Of a stretch of 64,000 bases of DNA, positions 1 through 11,615 are shown one piece after another (within the stretch, counting starts at the first letter, position 1; every line of letters begins with the position of its first letter). The position numbers and the translations under genes are program-made. The notes below the pieces were generated by a model. That model worked only from the letters and a program-made list of their open reading frames with translations. It did no database searches and was not told the origin of the DNA. This DNA is from Colletotrichum lupini (Eukaryota; Ascomycota; Sordariomycetes; Glomerellales; Glomerellaceae): assembly GCF_023278565.1 (NCBI RefSeq), contig NC_064682.1:186001-250000 (forward strand), written 5' to 3'.

Positions 1-924
1 GTAATATTGGTTCTTAATTTGATAGTGCGTTGATCTTGTTTCGAATGGCAGCTGTCTTCCAACGTCTAAATTGAATTCATGTAGCAGTCCGGTGGCCCTG
101 AAGAGGGTTTTATGTCTTGTGAAAGATATTGTGGTGGAGTCGTCAACTCGGATCCCGCCGATGACCTGCGGGTGAGTTTGTTATCTCACCCGCACCGGCC
201 CGCCCGCACTCGAGAGACTAGATGTAGAGATGGTGGGGTTTCTCGATAAGGCTGTGGCGTAGAACACTGGATTGCGCATTTCCGGTTTGTATTCGGCTGG
301 TGTTATTGGATGAATACTCTCGATATCTGTCGACTCGTTGAAGATTCTGGATTGGGACTTTGTGCACCTTTCAAGCAGTACCGTCAGCCTCTTGTCGACA
401 GTGATTCAACATCTGGCTGCTCGCGTACCCCAATTAATAAGGTACATGACTCCATCCTTGAACCAACATCGGCTCGAAAACCCAACGCCGAACCCGCGAG
501 TCACCCAGCCACCCCTCCATCCCACCCCTCCATCTCTTCCGCCCGCGACTCGGCCTACGGGCGCAGAATCCCGCGAATTTTTGATAGCTGTGCCCAAAAT
601 ATTACAGATTCTCGCGTGGCAGCCACTCAGTGCGCACTGGTGCATTCCATCTCTTCAAAGCCCGCGGCTGGCATGGCTGCGTCGGTCTCCGCTCTTGCGC
701 CGTCCGAAGCGGACCATGTTGTCGGAAGGGAAGCGGCAGGAGAGTGTTCTCAATGCTCCAGCGTGTCGTCTCTGCCAGAGGCCAACTGCAGGTCTGGAGA
801 CTATGCATCCGTGGCAGTGACTACCTGTAGCCGTCCTCTGTTGTTGGCAAACCAAAGCAAGCCTGGACAAGACCGTAACGATATCGTTGCGTCTGAAATA
901 TGAGTCGATAGCGTAGTTGGCTAC
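1..924. other. No supported gene; left edge of window
   Basis: I see nothing coding that I can support. Open frames between 310 and 903 overlap on both strands, are rich in Ser/Pro/Arg and match no family I recognise. The stretch lies downstream of the Psf3 stop codon and may hold 3' untranslated sequence of that gene and of a gene beyond the window. Confidence 0.5.
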
Positions 925-1567
925 TCAATGCTTCTTGACCTTGTCCATCCATTCCTTGGAAGCCTTTGTGCCGTCGTGAGCTTTTCGGAAAAGTCCTCGC
1001 TCCCACTCATCCAGGCCGCGGAGGAACTCCTCACCGGAGCCTCCAACACCATCATCACCTCCTTTTCGGGCGTGCAATGCGATCTCAGACGCGCGCGCTA
1101 TGAACGTCTTTCTCATGGTGTCGCTAAGGTCGCGCTCGTCGAAGAGATCCAGGATGCGAGTGCCGAGTCCGTAGAAGTGGGCGCTCTGGTCTCTAACCGG
1201 CACCGAGCGCGCATCAGCCTTGAGTGCTTGTACGACTTGATTCGAGAGTGAGGGAGGAAGGTTCAAGGTGACGGGCGCCTTGGAGTCGTCGCCGGTGCCT
1301 GCATTGGCAAGGGCAAGCATCTCTGCGAGCCAGAGAGGGAGGCTGACGTTGGTTCCTGCCTTTAAAGCATGCGAGGGATTATTGTCGAGATATCCGAGGT
1401 CGGCAACATCGAGTTCGAATTTGCAGGGGACTTTCTAGGCGGTTGTTAGCTTTTGTCATCGATTATGCCAAGCGTGAAGGTAATGGTATGAGTAGAGGGG
1501 CATGATATAGGGAATCACTGCATACCTCGGCATCTGTGAGAATGGAATCAATGTCGTAGTAAGACAT
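925..1567 (-). CDS. PSF3: DNA replication complex GINS protein Psf3
   Basis: This is a subunit of the GINS tetramer (Sld5-Psf1-Psf2-Psf3), which joins Cdc45 and Mcm2-7 to form the replicative CMG helicase in the nucleus. The model has two exons, 1567-1526 and 1434-925, joined across a 91-base GT..AG intron, and gives 183 residues, the usual size for fungal Psf3. The N-terminus starts MSYYDIDSILTDAE and continues after the intron with KVPCKFELDVADLGYLD, the conserved Psf3 opening. The middle (about residues 80-110) carries the helical stretch VRDQSAHFYGLGTRILDLFD. The C-terminus is a short charged helix ending VKKH. The start is the only ATG that leads into the conserved N-terminus. It diverges from the Mn-SOD gene and shares about 0.7 kb of upstream sequence with it. 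Confidence 0.93.
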
Positions 1568-2260
1568 GTTGGCTACTTTGACTAGATCCTCGCTTCGTTT
1601 GACTGGGTGTTCACAACTGGGATATGAGATCGAACCTGGGAGGGGGCCTGCTAGTGAAGCTTGACGCGTCTGGCGATGCAGCAGACGCGGTTCTTGGAGC
1701 CCAGCCACACATCACCCCGCCATGTCTGTCACTGTCAAGCCACATTCCTTGAGTGAGGCTGTGGCTGTGTGTGCATGAGTAAGGCGGAGGCAGAAGAGCA
1801 CCCAATGAGACGTGATGGATTACCTAAGAGTGTACCAGAAGCTCCAAGGAAGCTGGAGGTGACAGCTCCCCACTTTTAGTGGATGACGACATTTCTCCAC
1901 GTCTCTCATTCGCTGAAAGCTTGATTAGGTGATTAAGTACCTAAAGCAGTAGACGGGGGAACCGCTGGAGGAACACGGGGAGAAGCGCAAAAGCGCTGAA
2001 GAGCGAGCCCGGCCAACAACAGCTCGGTAGCCGTAGCCCGGGGGGCAGCTTTTCTGGAGATCCGAGCTCCCTCACGTAATAGCCGACCGAACCTCCCGCA
2101 ATTGACATCATTCTGAGATTTGCACCAGCATTTGTCAACCCGCCAATCCAACGTCAAAAGGTACTTTTACGCCCTTACTGCCTCGCTCCTTTGGTCTTTA
2201 TCATCTCGGAAAACTTGATCAAAACCATTGACACTAATCAAAAGACATAGAATACGCAAA
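1568..2260. promoter_or_regulatory. Shared upstream region of divergent PSF3 and SOD2
   Basis: These 693 bases separate the divergent start codons of the Psf3 and Mn-SOD genes and must hold both promoters. I see no further open frame of interest and no strong TATA box. The sequence just before the SOD start ends in an A-rich context (cgcaaaATG), as is usual for fungal starts. Confidence 0.5.
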
Positions 2261-3093
2261 ATGTCGTCCACTCTCCTCCGTACCGCGCCCGTCCTCCGCA
2301 CAGCTCTGCGAGCTGGTGCTGCTAAGCCTGCTGCTGCTGCTTTGGCCAGCACCAGCTTCGTTCGCGGCAAGGCTACTCTGCCCGATATCTCTTGTAGGTA
2401 ACGCCGGTATTGTCATCGTATTCGTTGCGAGGATACAGACGCGCTAATGCCTCCTCCTACGCAGATGACTACGGCGCCCTCGAGCCCTACATCTCGGCCC
2501 AGATCATGGAGCTTCACCACTCCAAGCACCACCAGACCTATGTCAACGGCCTCAACACCGCTCTTGAGACCGTCGAAGATGCCAACGCCAAGGGTGACTA
2601 CGCCAAGGCTGCTGCTCAAGCTCCCTTGATCAACTTCCACGGCGGTGGCCACGTCAACCACTCTCTCTTCTGGGAGAACCTTGCCCCTGCCAGCAGAGAT
2701 GGCGGTGGTGAGCCCGACGGCAAACTGGCTGTACGAGACCTCTTCGAAACAAGTCCACACTCTGCATTGAGAAGATACTGACACGTTCCACAGCAAGCCA
2801 TCAAGGAGGACTTTGGCTCCTTCGACACCCTGCGCAAGCAGATCAACACCTCCCTGGCCGGAATTCAGGGTAGCGGTTGGGCCTGGCTGGTCAAGGACAA
2901 GACCAGCGGCACCCTCGGCGTCGTCACTCGCGCGAACCAGGACCCCGTTACCGGCAACCTCGAGCCTCTTCTCGGCATCGATGCTTGGGAGCACGCCTAC
3001 TACCTGCAGTACCAGAACCGCAAGGCCGAGTACTTTGACGCCATCTGGAACGTTGTCAACTGGAAGACTGTAGCCAAGCGCTTCGAGAAATAA
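2261..3093 (+). CDS. SOD2: Superoxide dismutase [Mn], mitochondrial
   Basis: Converts superoxide to oxygen and hydrogen peroxide in the mitochondrial matrix. The model has three exons, 2261-2393, 2465-2730 and 2794-3093, giving 232 residues. The first ~38 residues are Arg/Ala/Ser-rich without acidic residues and form a matrix-targeting peptide. The mature enzyme starts at [19 protein letters not shown]. The Mn/Fe-SOD N-terminal hairpin has [13 protein letters not shown] (first His ligand). A second His ligand lies in [13 protein letters not shown], and the Asp and His ligands lie in [13 protein letters not shown] near the C-terminus. The GGGH/NHSLFW pattern fits the manganese form. Intron 1 has the donor GTAGGT, slightly off consensus; both introns keep frame. 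Length and motifs are complete, so the enzyme should be active. Confidence 0.96.
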
Positions 3094-3342
3094 GCAAACA
3101 AGGGACACATGTACGATATGCAACTGCTGATACCTAACAAAAATTTACCGTGTTTGACCAATGCCAGCCTGTTGGACGACAACGTGCCAGGCTGTGACAG
3201 CCATCTCAACCTCAAACGTTAGACATTCTAGGATGAAATTAACAAGTTTTGTAACTATGGTACTAATGGCAGCACTACGGCCTTGACCGACAGAAACAAG
3301 TCCCAAACTCCTCGCTCTATTCAACAATGGTTCGACGCCATC

Positions 3343-4790
3343 TCATGGTATTGGGAGGAACCCCATATCTGCCCACTTGCTGCCATCAAAGTGGACATGC
3401 TTCAGCTGCCGGTTCGCTTGGAAGAAGCAATGACTGAGGTCATGCGATGCTTCCAGAGGCACCTCCGGAATCTTTGCCGACGCAGCTGTGACGCAGGCGA
3501 TATGTGTTGGATTGTCAGCACCATCGAAGACGGAATCCGACTCTGGCCCTTTCCACCCTGTCGTGTCGTCCTCATACACGTAGGATATCTTGCCAGTCTT
3601 GGAGTCCTGGTACAGGACCCATGTGTTGAGGGCCTCTGATTTTTGGCCGCCAGAATCAAGCCGAGCTACCGCGAAGCCAGCCATGGTAAAGTTCGAGTCG
3701 ACAGTCACCGGTAGCTGGCCCGTCGAGGTGAGCTGCTGGCCACCAGATGATCGATCATAGTTTTGTAGATGACCGTCGGTGCTACGGTATATGATGCGTG
3801 CGCTTGATGCGGATGTCAGGTCTCCAGCTGAGTGGATTACTTCTCGAGGAAGAATCACCAGTGCCGAGCCCGGAGACGCCGTGACCCCAACTATCTTGGG
3901 CTCTTGGAACCTGGGCGACTTGTAATCGAAAAAAACCTCCATGACGTCTCCGTTGCTTGCCTGGATAATGGTGGACGGCCAGTATGATGCCATCTGTGTT
4001 CCCGTGTTGCTGATGGTGTAACCTGCCTCATTGACGCTGTCTGTCAGACCCCCTCTCGAGAAACCTTCACGCCAATTGACGCCGAGAATCTTGTCTGGCG
4101 ATCCAAGATAGAACACTTCGGACTGCGGGATTACAGGCAAGGGCTTCACAAGACGTCTTTAGTGAAAGGTCCACCGACGAAGAAAGGGTAAATACGAACC
4201 TCATCGGGCTTGGTCCATAGCTGACCGGCGCCGAAAGGAGAGCCCACTTTGGGGGCCGCCCCAGCTTCCATCGGGGGAGTCCAGGCTTGATAGATGGTCA
4301 TGTATTGAGACCGTCTCAATGAACCGTCTGCGCCCTGGAAGAAGACTTGCAGGGTGATGTCGGAATCGTATCGCCATCCGACAGCAGATACAGCCGAGTT
4401 CTGCATAATCTTAGTAGCGCTCGTCGATGGCGCATCGCCGTTTACCGATCCCGGACCACCCGTTTGTGATTGTGCGCTCCGGTTCACCGTCACCCTCCAT
4501 GCAGCCACGCCGCCGATGACACCTCCAAGAACCAAAACGACTAGAGCCACCGTGATTGCGATACACCACGGGAATCGCCGACCCGGCCGCTGATCTCTCT
4601 GTCCTCCAACATGGCTTTCAGGGGCTTGCGAGGAGTAGCCATTGTCCAACGTCTTGTGCTCACTGTAGCCCGAGCCGTTTTGTGAGGAAGATTGCCAGTG
4701 ACTTGCTCCATTGGCGATAGCTATAGGAGTGTTGTCGTAGTGTGTGCTTACTTCAAGCCCTGGTTGAACAGCCTCGGCTGGACGGTTCAT
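3343..4790 (-). CDS. Type II membrane protein with fucose-specific-lectin-like domain
   Basis: Two exons, 4790-4200 and 4143-3343, are separated by a 56-base intron (4144-4199) and give 463 residues. The start chosen is the Met at 4790; an in-frame upstream extension to 4955 looks non-coding. Residues 1-72 are a polar, Ser/Gln-rich cytosolic tail ending in RDQRPGRR. Residues ~75-98 form one hydrophobic helix (WCIAITVALVVLVLGGVIGG). The rest is an extracellular or lumenal region. It has repeats of the type 'sAvgWrYdsdItLqVFFQgaDGSLR', 'SEVFYLGSPDKILGVNWREG' and 'ARIIYRSTDGHLQNYDRSSGG', which I read as blades of a six-bladed fungal fucose-lectin (AAL-like) propeller. Family assignment is by blade pattern only; sugar specificity is not shown. 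It converges with SOD2 about 250 bases away. Confidence 0.75.
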
Positions 4791-6205
4791 GGTGAGCGGC
4801 TTGTGAGGGAGGAGTTTCCTTTGTTCCAGTTCAGAACGAGCGTAGGGGAGTACGAGATGACAAAAACACCAAAGTTTCAAGAGTTCAAGAGAACGAGTGA
4901 GAGTGTTTCGTGGATCTCTTGCCGTATGTATACCTGGGCTTACACCCGACCCCACGCTAAGGCGAGGCTTTTACTCACTTCGCTTCATCTTGTTTCAATA
5001 CTTTCCAAATCTACGGGAGACCATCCAAGGGCTCTAAAGTCTCGTGTCCTTCTTACCCACTCTGGAGGCTACCTACTTTGAGGACCGAATCGGCCCCCAG
5101 GTTCGACGTCAGAACACGAGCCAAGATCTGCGACTGTGCCTTCTCGCCCGCTGGAGGAGCAATGCCAGGTGACAGCCGACATCGAGATGCCCACTGCTCC
5201 ATTGATGTCCAAGGTGGCCTCGTCAGAATTTTCCCCCGTCCAATGATAGGGTCTTTATTGACGCGTAGGATTCTCAAGTTCACCTCAGACTGGATAACAG
5301 ACATGAATTTGGCAATCATCAGGCTCCATACACTCTATGAGACTTGGAAGACGTTGACGCCAAGGAGGCGGCACAGCAGGGTCTCTAATTGCGGCCTCTG
5401 GTATCCTGCAGCTAATAGGGCTGGGCTGACTGATGTGACGATTCATAACGCAGAGCTTCATGCACTGCCAGACGTCGGCTGCACTGGAAATACCAAAGTC
5501 CCTTGCCAGCGTGCCATCGCTTTGCTGGTCTTGATGAAGGAGAGCATGGACAGGGACTTGAAGCGCCAGACCGGGAGCCTGGCTAATTGGCCGACAGGCA
5601 ACGAGCTGACAACACTAAATTAACCTTGTTTGTGACTGAGAACGGGTCTGAGACTGGATGATGATTCGTGGGTTCGCTTTTGGGGGTTAATTCTCCAGTC
5701 CCATGAATGATTGAGGCCAATTACTGCATGCTGCTCTACTTGGTGTTGCAACCTTGGATCCCAGACTCCAGTTTCCCGGGATTGCGCCCTCTGTTAAACA
5801 AGCTGGCCTTGTACGACATTAGAGAAAGCTTCGCTTGACTTCATCGTTGACCGCGGTGATTGCTGGACGGCGAAACTCGCGGTTCTGTCATCTCTCTGTC
5901 AAAAAGAAAAAAAAAATAGTTTAAATGCACGAGAACCGCATCTCGGGTCGATCGGCACAGGATTGGTCCAAAGAACTTTTAGTTCGCATCAGATTGCTCC
6001 TCACGTGTGCGTATTAGGCAGAACCAAATGGTTCGCGAGTCCGCCACGTTTAGGCTTCATCGAGATTAAAATGAACGGAAAAAGCTACTCTAAATTATCG
6101 AATCTCAATACTTAAACATCAAGATAACATACCGCTTATATATTGTTCCGTCCAACTCGTTTCACTTGCCTGTATTCCGTCGTGAGAAGTAATCTTACCT
6201 TCAAC
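4791..6205. other. Intergenic; no supported gene
   Basis: This 1.4-kb region lies between the divergent lectin-like and HET genes. An open frame at 5078-5623 (181 codons) has no recognisable motif and a composition unlike the neighbouring genes. An A-tract at about 5906-5917 and AT-rich sequence from 6060 precede a TATA-like site of the HET gene. Confidence 0.5.
6137..6144 (+). promoter_or_regulatory. TATA-like box of the HET-domain gene
   Basis: The sequence TATATATT lies 69 bases before the chosen ATG at 6206, in otherwise AT-rich sequence. This is a suitable distance for a fungal core promoter; the assignment is inference from position and motif. Confidence 0.4.
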
Positions 6206-8325
6206 ATGCCCCTCTGCGACCTCTGCAAATCCATCCCATGGGAGGATCTCCCTCCCTTTCCGAATGAAAACTTCGTGAAGACTTTAAGCGGCTACCCACG
6301 CTTTCATCACTTAGTATTGAAGAGTCAGCTGATTGAGAAAGACACGCCCATCAAAAGGTTCGGCGTCCAGTACCATGGAAGCCTCCAGAGTCTCCGCCAA
6401 GCTGCCTCTGGCGGTTACGAACTCTGTCGGATCATCGAGGGAGAAGCCGATGCACTGATGGAGGAGATCGCAGGCCTTCCCCAGCCGAGACGCGGTCTGA
6501 TGCAGACCGAGCCCAGCTGGGATATGTGGCTGACGAAGCGATCAGAGTCTGAAATATCCGGCGATGGGTTCTGGGTGGTGAATAGAAGCTCGTGGGGGAG
6601 TGACAAGTGGCTCGTCCCGATTGCGTCTATCGGCTTCAGTTCGGATGAAGGTGAGTTTCTCTCCACTGCCTACTCAACTTCAACTTCTTGATATTAATGC
6701 TCATCTGTGACTTAGATGATCCTCGCACCACCGGTTCTTCTGGTCGCGTGTTGAGAGAAGTTCCAGACGAGGCGATACTCCGTCGAGCTGTTGACTGGCT
6801 TGAGAAGTGCAACGAACATGATTATTGTAGTACTCGCGGGATGTCACCTCTACCAAGTCGTGTACTTGACGTTGGAACACTGGAGTCCGGTCCCGTCCTC
6901 AAACTCATCGAGCCAGGTGCTGATCTCCGCGATCGATACATTACTCTAAGCTACTGCTGGGGTCAAGGATCGAAGCAGTTCACTACAACAAACGAAACAA
7001 TGCAAGCACGAAAGGAGGGTTTCTTGCTGGACTCCTTACCACAGACCCTTCAGGATGCAGTCTTCGTTACTCGAAAACTCGGAGTTCAGTACCTCTGGAT
7101 CGACAGTCTCTGCATCTGCCAGGATGATCTCAAAGACTGGGAGCGAGAGTCGGGTCAAATGGCTGCAGTCTACTCTAATTCCTACCTCACTCTTGCGGCC
7201 ACAAAGTCTTCTGACATTAGTGGAGGCCTCCTCTCGCCTCGGAAGAAAAGGACATACTTCAAGCTTCCTCGGGCAAGTTCCAGCAACGAAGACACATTCA
7301 TCCTTGCGTCTGTTCTACCTCTCCACAAAGAAATCATCCATGAGTACCACTTGCAAATGAGGGAGGAGCCTCTGACAAGAAGAGCCTGGGGCTTCCAAGA
7401 GCGTGTTCTTGCCCGAAGAATACTACACTTTGGAAGCGAACAAATGTACTGGGAATGTCTCGAGGGATTCCACGCCGAAGAAGGACTCAAACTCCCACGC
7501 CGACTACCCTGTGTCAATCCCGACCCAGAAGTGATTGCCCATGTGGAGAAGCGCGCCGAGGAGCAGGCAGAGCTTCACAAAGACTTCAACCGCTCCACAT
7601 CCTCTCTCAAGGCCTGGTCTCACCTCTTGCGCGAGTACGGAACTAGGGAGCTAACAAATCCTGCTGATAAACTGCCTGCATTCTCCGGTGTGGCGAAGAC
7701 CTTCAGCAAGATACTCGACGACGAGTATCTAGCAGGACTGTGGCGAGGTTCCTTAATCGAGGGGTTGTGTTGGCAGCCACTGAGCTGCCAGCCTGCTTCG
7801 GGGGGCTACCGCGCTCCGTCGTGGTCATGGGCCTCTGTCGATGGTACTCCTGCGACGGGGTTCTTGGGTGAGAGTGTACCTCATGCAGAGATTATTGAGG
7901 CAAAGGTCGAGATTGACGGCGAAAATCCATTTGGTCGTGTCAAAGACGGCTGGATTAAGCTCGAAGCTCCGCTTGTGAAGATGGTCGTGTCCGACAACAA
8001 AGGCCCGACAGGACACATACTTCTGAGGACCGAGAAGGGCGCGACTGACTTCTACGCAATGCTAGATACGATTGACCGGGACTACGCTGCTAGCGGAAGT
8101 CTCCTCAATTCAGTGGAGTTGAGTGCTGTCGTTCTGGCTTTCACCTACGGCACTCCTTTCAAGGCAGATCCCGAGCGGAAGGATCCATGTGCTCATGCGC
8201 TACTTGTGGTCCCTTCGGAGGATCGACCTGGTTGTATGAGGAGAATCGGGATGCTCGTCCAGGACGGAGCAGCATTTGGGGCGGACCTACTGGCTTCTGC
8301 AAAGTCTGTTGTCACCTTGGTATGA
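6206..8325 (+). CDS. HET-domain protein (heterokaryon incompatibility type)
   Basis: Two exons, 6206-6650 and 6716-8325, are joined in phase 1 across a 65-base intron and give 684 residues. The N-terminal ~145 residues start MPLCDLCKSIPWEDLP, a common opening of these proteins. The HET domain (PF06985) lies at about residues 223-385. It shows RYITLSYCWG, then QDAVFVTRKLGVQYLWIDSLCI with CQDD and a following RESGQMAAVYSNSYLTLAA, and closes with RAWGFQERVLARRILHFG. Later come a TNPADKLPAFSGVAKTF segment and YRAPSWSWASVDG, both typical of HET proteins. Such proteins mediate non-self recognition and cell death after hyphal fusion, or are of unknown role; which applies here cannot be told. No NACHT or STAND ATPase is attached. 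Confidence 0.92.
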
Positions 8326-8472
8326 TTTGCTTGAGAAAAGTGAAGAGGGTAACGAAGTGCAGGGTATCATCAATATATTTTCAGCCTGTACGCCATGCTG
8401 TTCTGCTAGATCGTATCGACTACGTGGCAAAGGCTACGTAGTTAAGGTAGGTTTCCACGTGTTGAAAAACTG

Positions 8473-9666
8473 CTATAGAGATGTTAAGAAGTGCGCCTGG
8501 GTGTCTGGTCTCGCCGGCATTGAGTGCAACACGCTGATCTCCACCGTTTTGTTGATCCCTCCCAGCGACGTCGGTTCAATTCCGTCGAGCCCGATGTTGG
8601 ATCTGGACGAGCTAGCGCTGATGATGTTTTCCTGGGAGCTTGTCCGCCTGCCACCGCGAACCTCGACTAGTCTCTCGCTGTGTTGTGTGGCAGCATACCA
8701 ATCATTCTGTTTCTGATATGATGCAAATCCTCGGGTAGGCAATCGACTTGGCTGTGTAGGGTGATAGACCTGTGTCGTGAAGACGAGTTTAGATGCTAGG
8801 ATGTCAATGCTACACAGGTAATATTAGACAGCAGCACTATGCAACACGTGGGAGTATAGGGGTATAACTCACAACATGACTACAGGGAATAGGCACTCAA
8901 GTGTATAAGCGAAGCGGTCAATCTGACTTGCCGCGTTTGTAGCACTCTGAGCAGCAATTTGAAAAGAATATGTGACGGCTCTCATTGTTCCAACCAAAGC
9001 CAGCGTCGCGAGCCGGACTTCAGTGCTTCGCATTAGATATTTGAACAGACCTCCCTTCAATGCTGCTCTTAACGATGTCGACTTGACCTCGGCGAACGTC
9101 TTGAGCAAGAAAAAGGAGCTGATACACTCGAGCGAAGCTATGAGAACAAAGTAGCCGATGTGTAGGTTGTTGACGGTGCTCTGCAGGTTCGTGTTGCCTC
9201 TTAAGATAAATTTGGCGCGCGAGACGGCGATCATGATGCGTATCGATATGATTGAGAGAACCATGATCCAGAACAAGCTGTTGAAGATCTTCCAGCCCAA
9301 GTCCTTTAAGATTCTTCGGAGAAGAACGTAACTGTAGAACGATAAACCGACTTCCTGAATCTATATGCAATGTTAACAAAAAGTACGCGGGACACCTTTG
9401 ATTTCTAATCTCACCATCCAGAAGATATCACCAAACACCGACGCCGCTGCTTTGCTCTTGAGGGAATACGTCTCATCGTAGAATGCGTAGTAGCAGAGTC
9501 CGTTCGCGATAGCGCCAGCAGCTGACGATACGATTGGCACCGCGGTTATCTGGGAGAAGGTTGTGATCCCGGCGATGAGGAAGCCAAGCATAACGTTGGT
9601 GGCACCGATGGTACTCAAAATCGACCAGCTTAGCTCGAAATACACCGGAAGGAGCGGCGTCGACAT
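8473..9666 (-). CDS. Seven-helix integral membrane protein of unknown function
   Basis: Three exons, 9666-9415, 9360-8873 and 8809-8473, give 358 residues. The second join uses donor GTGAGT and acceptor GTGTAG and restores the helix end VMFIDILASKL. About seven hydrophobic segments are visible: two in exon 1 (around residues 12-35 and 38-60), then FWMIQEVGLSFYSYVLL, LFWIMVLSIISIRIMIA, IGYFVLIASLECISSFFLL, LATLALVGTMRAVTYSF and a last near FAYTLECLFPVVM. A hydrophilic tail of about 100 residues follows. The layout resembles fungal seven-helix membrane proteins of the rhodopsin/Pth11-like class, but I see no CFEM domain and no family signature, so no function is claimed. It converges on the HET gene (147 bases between stops). 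Confidence 0.8.
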
Positions 9667-11615
9667 GTTGGCGCAACTTGAGCAACTGAATATTTACTCA
9701 ACTGTCGCATGGCCGTTGGATGTGAGAGATAACTTGAGCATCGTCTGTCGCGAACGCTCTACGATCAGTCTCGCGCTTAATACTCTCTGCCTGGCAAACC
9801 TAGTGGCATTGACCGGCGTTCAACTCACAGGGCGACTTGGTATTTTTCGGCGGCAGGGTGTCAGAAGCATGCAGTCTGGAACTCTGCCTTGCGAATCGCT
9901 CGGCACAAGGCGAATCATTTCGCAATCCGGCAGGTTTTGGTGATGTTAGGAGCGTTCGAGACGTGTATATCATGGTCTACCCTTGTCGCAAACCAGTGTG
10001 GCCGAAGTTTTTCGTCAAACCTAAGGATGATGGGCTTGGCCTCTGCTTCAATCCTCATAGTTTCCAGGGTTCAACATCGGAAATATGCACGGAAGGTGCA
10101 CCTATTTCCAACCCGGTACTTCGTAAACATGGGACAATGCCCTGTGCTTCAAATCTTCGGAAGAAGGCTGCTCAATTCTCGTTCTGGTGCTCCCCAAGGC
10201 TTACCTACCTATTGTGTGCCTCTTATCCTCTTCAGTGATGAAGTTGGCATACGGTACTACTTTGTCTGCGGAATTTGTCATGGCACAGCGGCTGCGACCC
10301 GACGAACCCGTGAGTGCGACTGGCTGCCGATTCCCCGACCAGAGTTGAGCTTTAAAGTTCGAGGCACAACACCTCGGACTCCCCAGAAAGCTTAGAGCAC
10401 CTCATTGCCATGTTCAAACCCCGCTTCTCTCCAAAATGTTTTTGGATCGAGCCTGAAGGGAGGGAAGCACCCTGTCCAAAGATCAGGGACTACTGCACGT
10501 GTTCAATCCGTTCACTGGGCCTAAGGCCGATGTCGAGCGAGAGGTAGGAATACGTTGGTGGCGATTTTGAATCCTGCTAGGTTTCCGTCAAGAGCACTGC
10601 GGCACGATGCAGACGGGTCTCAGCAGAGAAATCCGAGACGGGCGAGACCATGATGATGGGGAAATGCCAAGAAGACGACGGGCTTCAGGCCGATAAGTCC
10701 ACGTCAGGGACACTCGGAATTGACTCCGATGACCATACCAGACTTCTGGCAGGCCATCGAGTCCCAGCAGCTCCAGAGCTGACCATCATGTTCAATTCTA
10801 TATGTATGAGAGACAACTTGGAGCTTCTTCGACAGTGTACGCCAGTGTACGCGAACATGACCTACGAATTGGCTAAGCATCGTTGGGAGATGAGATTGCG
10901 ACGGGAACTAATGAATATCATCAACGATTAAACGGACAGATAAGAATAGTGCGTTCTCACATAGCATGTGACGAGGAGCCTGAGTCGTGAAGAGACGGAA
11001 AGTATATCAACATAGTACGGTGAGTTTGGCACTGGCATTTGAAGTGAAGTTGGAGGCAGCGCCTCACAACAGCCTTCAAGAATGGTCAATGCTAGGTCCA
11101 GCAACCACCACAAACTCAGAATACTATGATCTTCTTCAAGATGGCGATACGTCGTATCAGCCAGTCAAGAGAAGGCGCTACGGGACACGAGAAAACGTTA
11201 TTACAGCAGCTAGATCAAAGCTTACCGGGGACTTTCCACGACGGCTGTTTCTACTCGCTAGGAAGAACTCTCTTTTCAAATCAGCAGGTAGAGAGACGTC
11301 ATGTTTCTGATTTCGTTCATCTATTTGTCTCACAGACAACGACGATTGACATATTTATTCCTGCCAAATTCAGTAGCTTATTGAGCGTCAAATACATGTA
11401 CCAGTAATGGCCTACTAAGCTCACGTACGTAGGGTATCTTGTTCTCATCCCTCCCTCGAGTGATCGCCTGAGCAAACAGCCTTTTTTCTACCTTGTCCCG
11501 AACGCCTTTTCCATGTAATTTTACCTGTCCCTGATACATCCTGACCGCGACTTCCTCCATCCGGAACCATACCCTCGCGCACTGGGCGGTGATGTCGTCA
11601 AGACCGGAGAAGCTC
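9667..11615. other. Intergenic; no supported gene
   Basis: This 1.9-kb stretch holds several short open frames (for example 10650-10931 and 10987-11310, both plus) without family motifs, usable signal sequences or convincing splice joins. I do not call any of them. Confidence 0.45.

Noticed and set aside
310..903. Two overlapping plus-strand frames of 197 and 160 codons
   Set aside because: No family motif, Ser/Pro/Arg-rich composition, similar frames on the opposite strand, no promoter or splice support.
2413..3123. 236-codon minus-strand frame across the SOD2 gene
   Set aside because: Antisense shadow of SOD2 exons and intron; no family motif of its own.
5078..5623. 181-codon plus-strand frame between the lectin-like and HET genes
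   Set aside because: No recognisable motif or signal peptide; composition unlike the neighbouring genes.
10650..11310. Two short plus-strand frames (93 and 107 codons)
   Set aside because: No family match and no convincing splice joining them into a longer protein.
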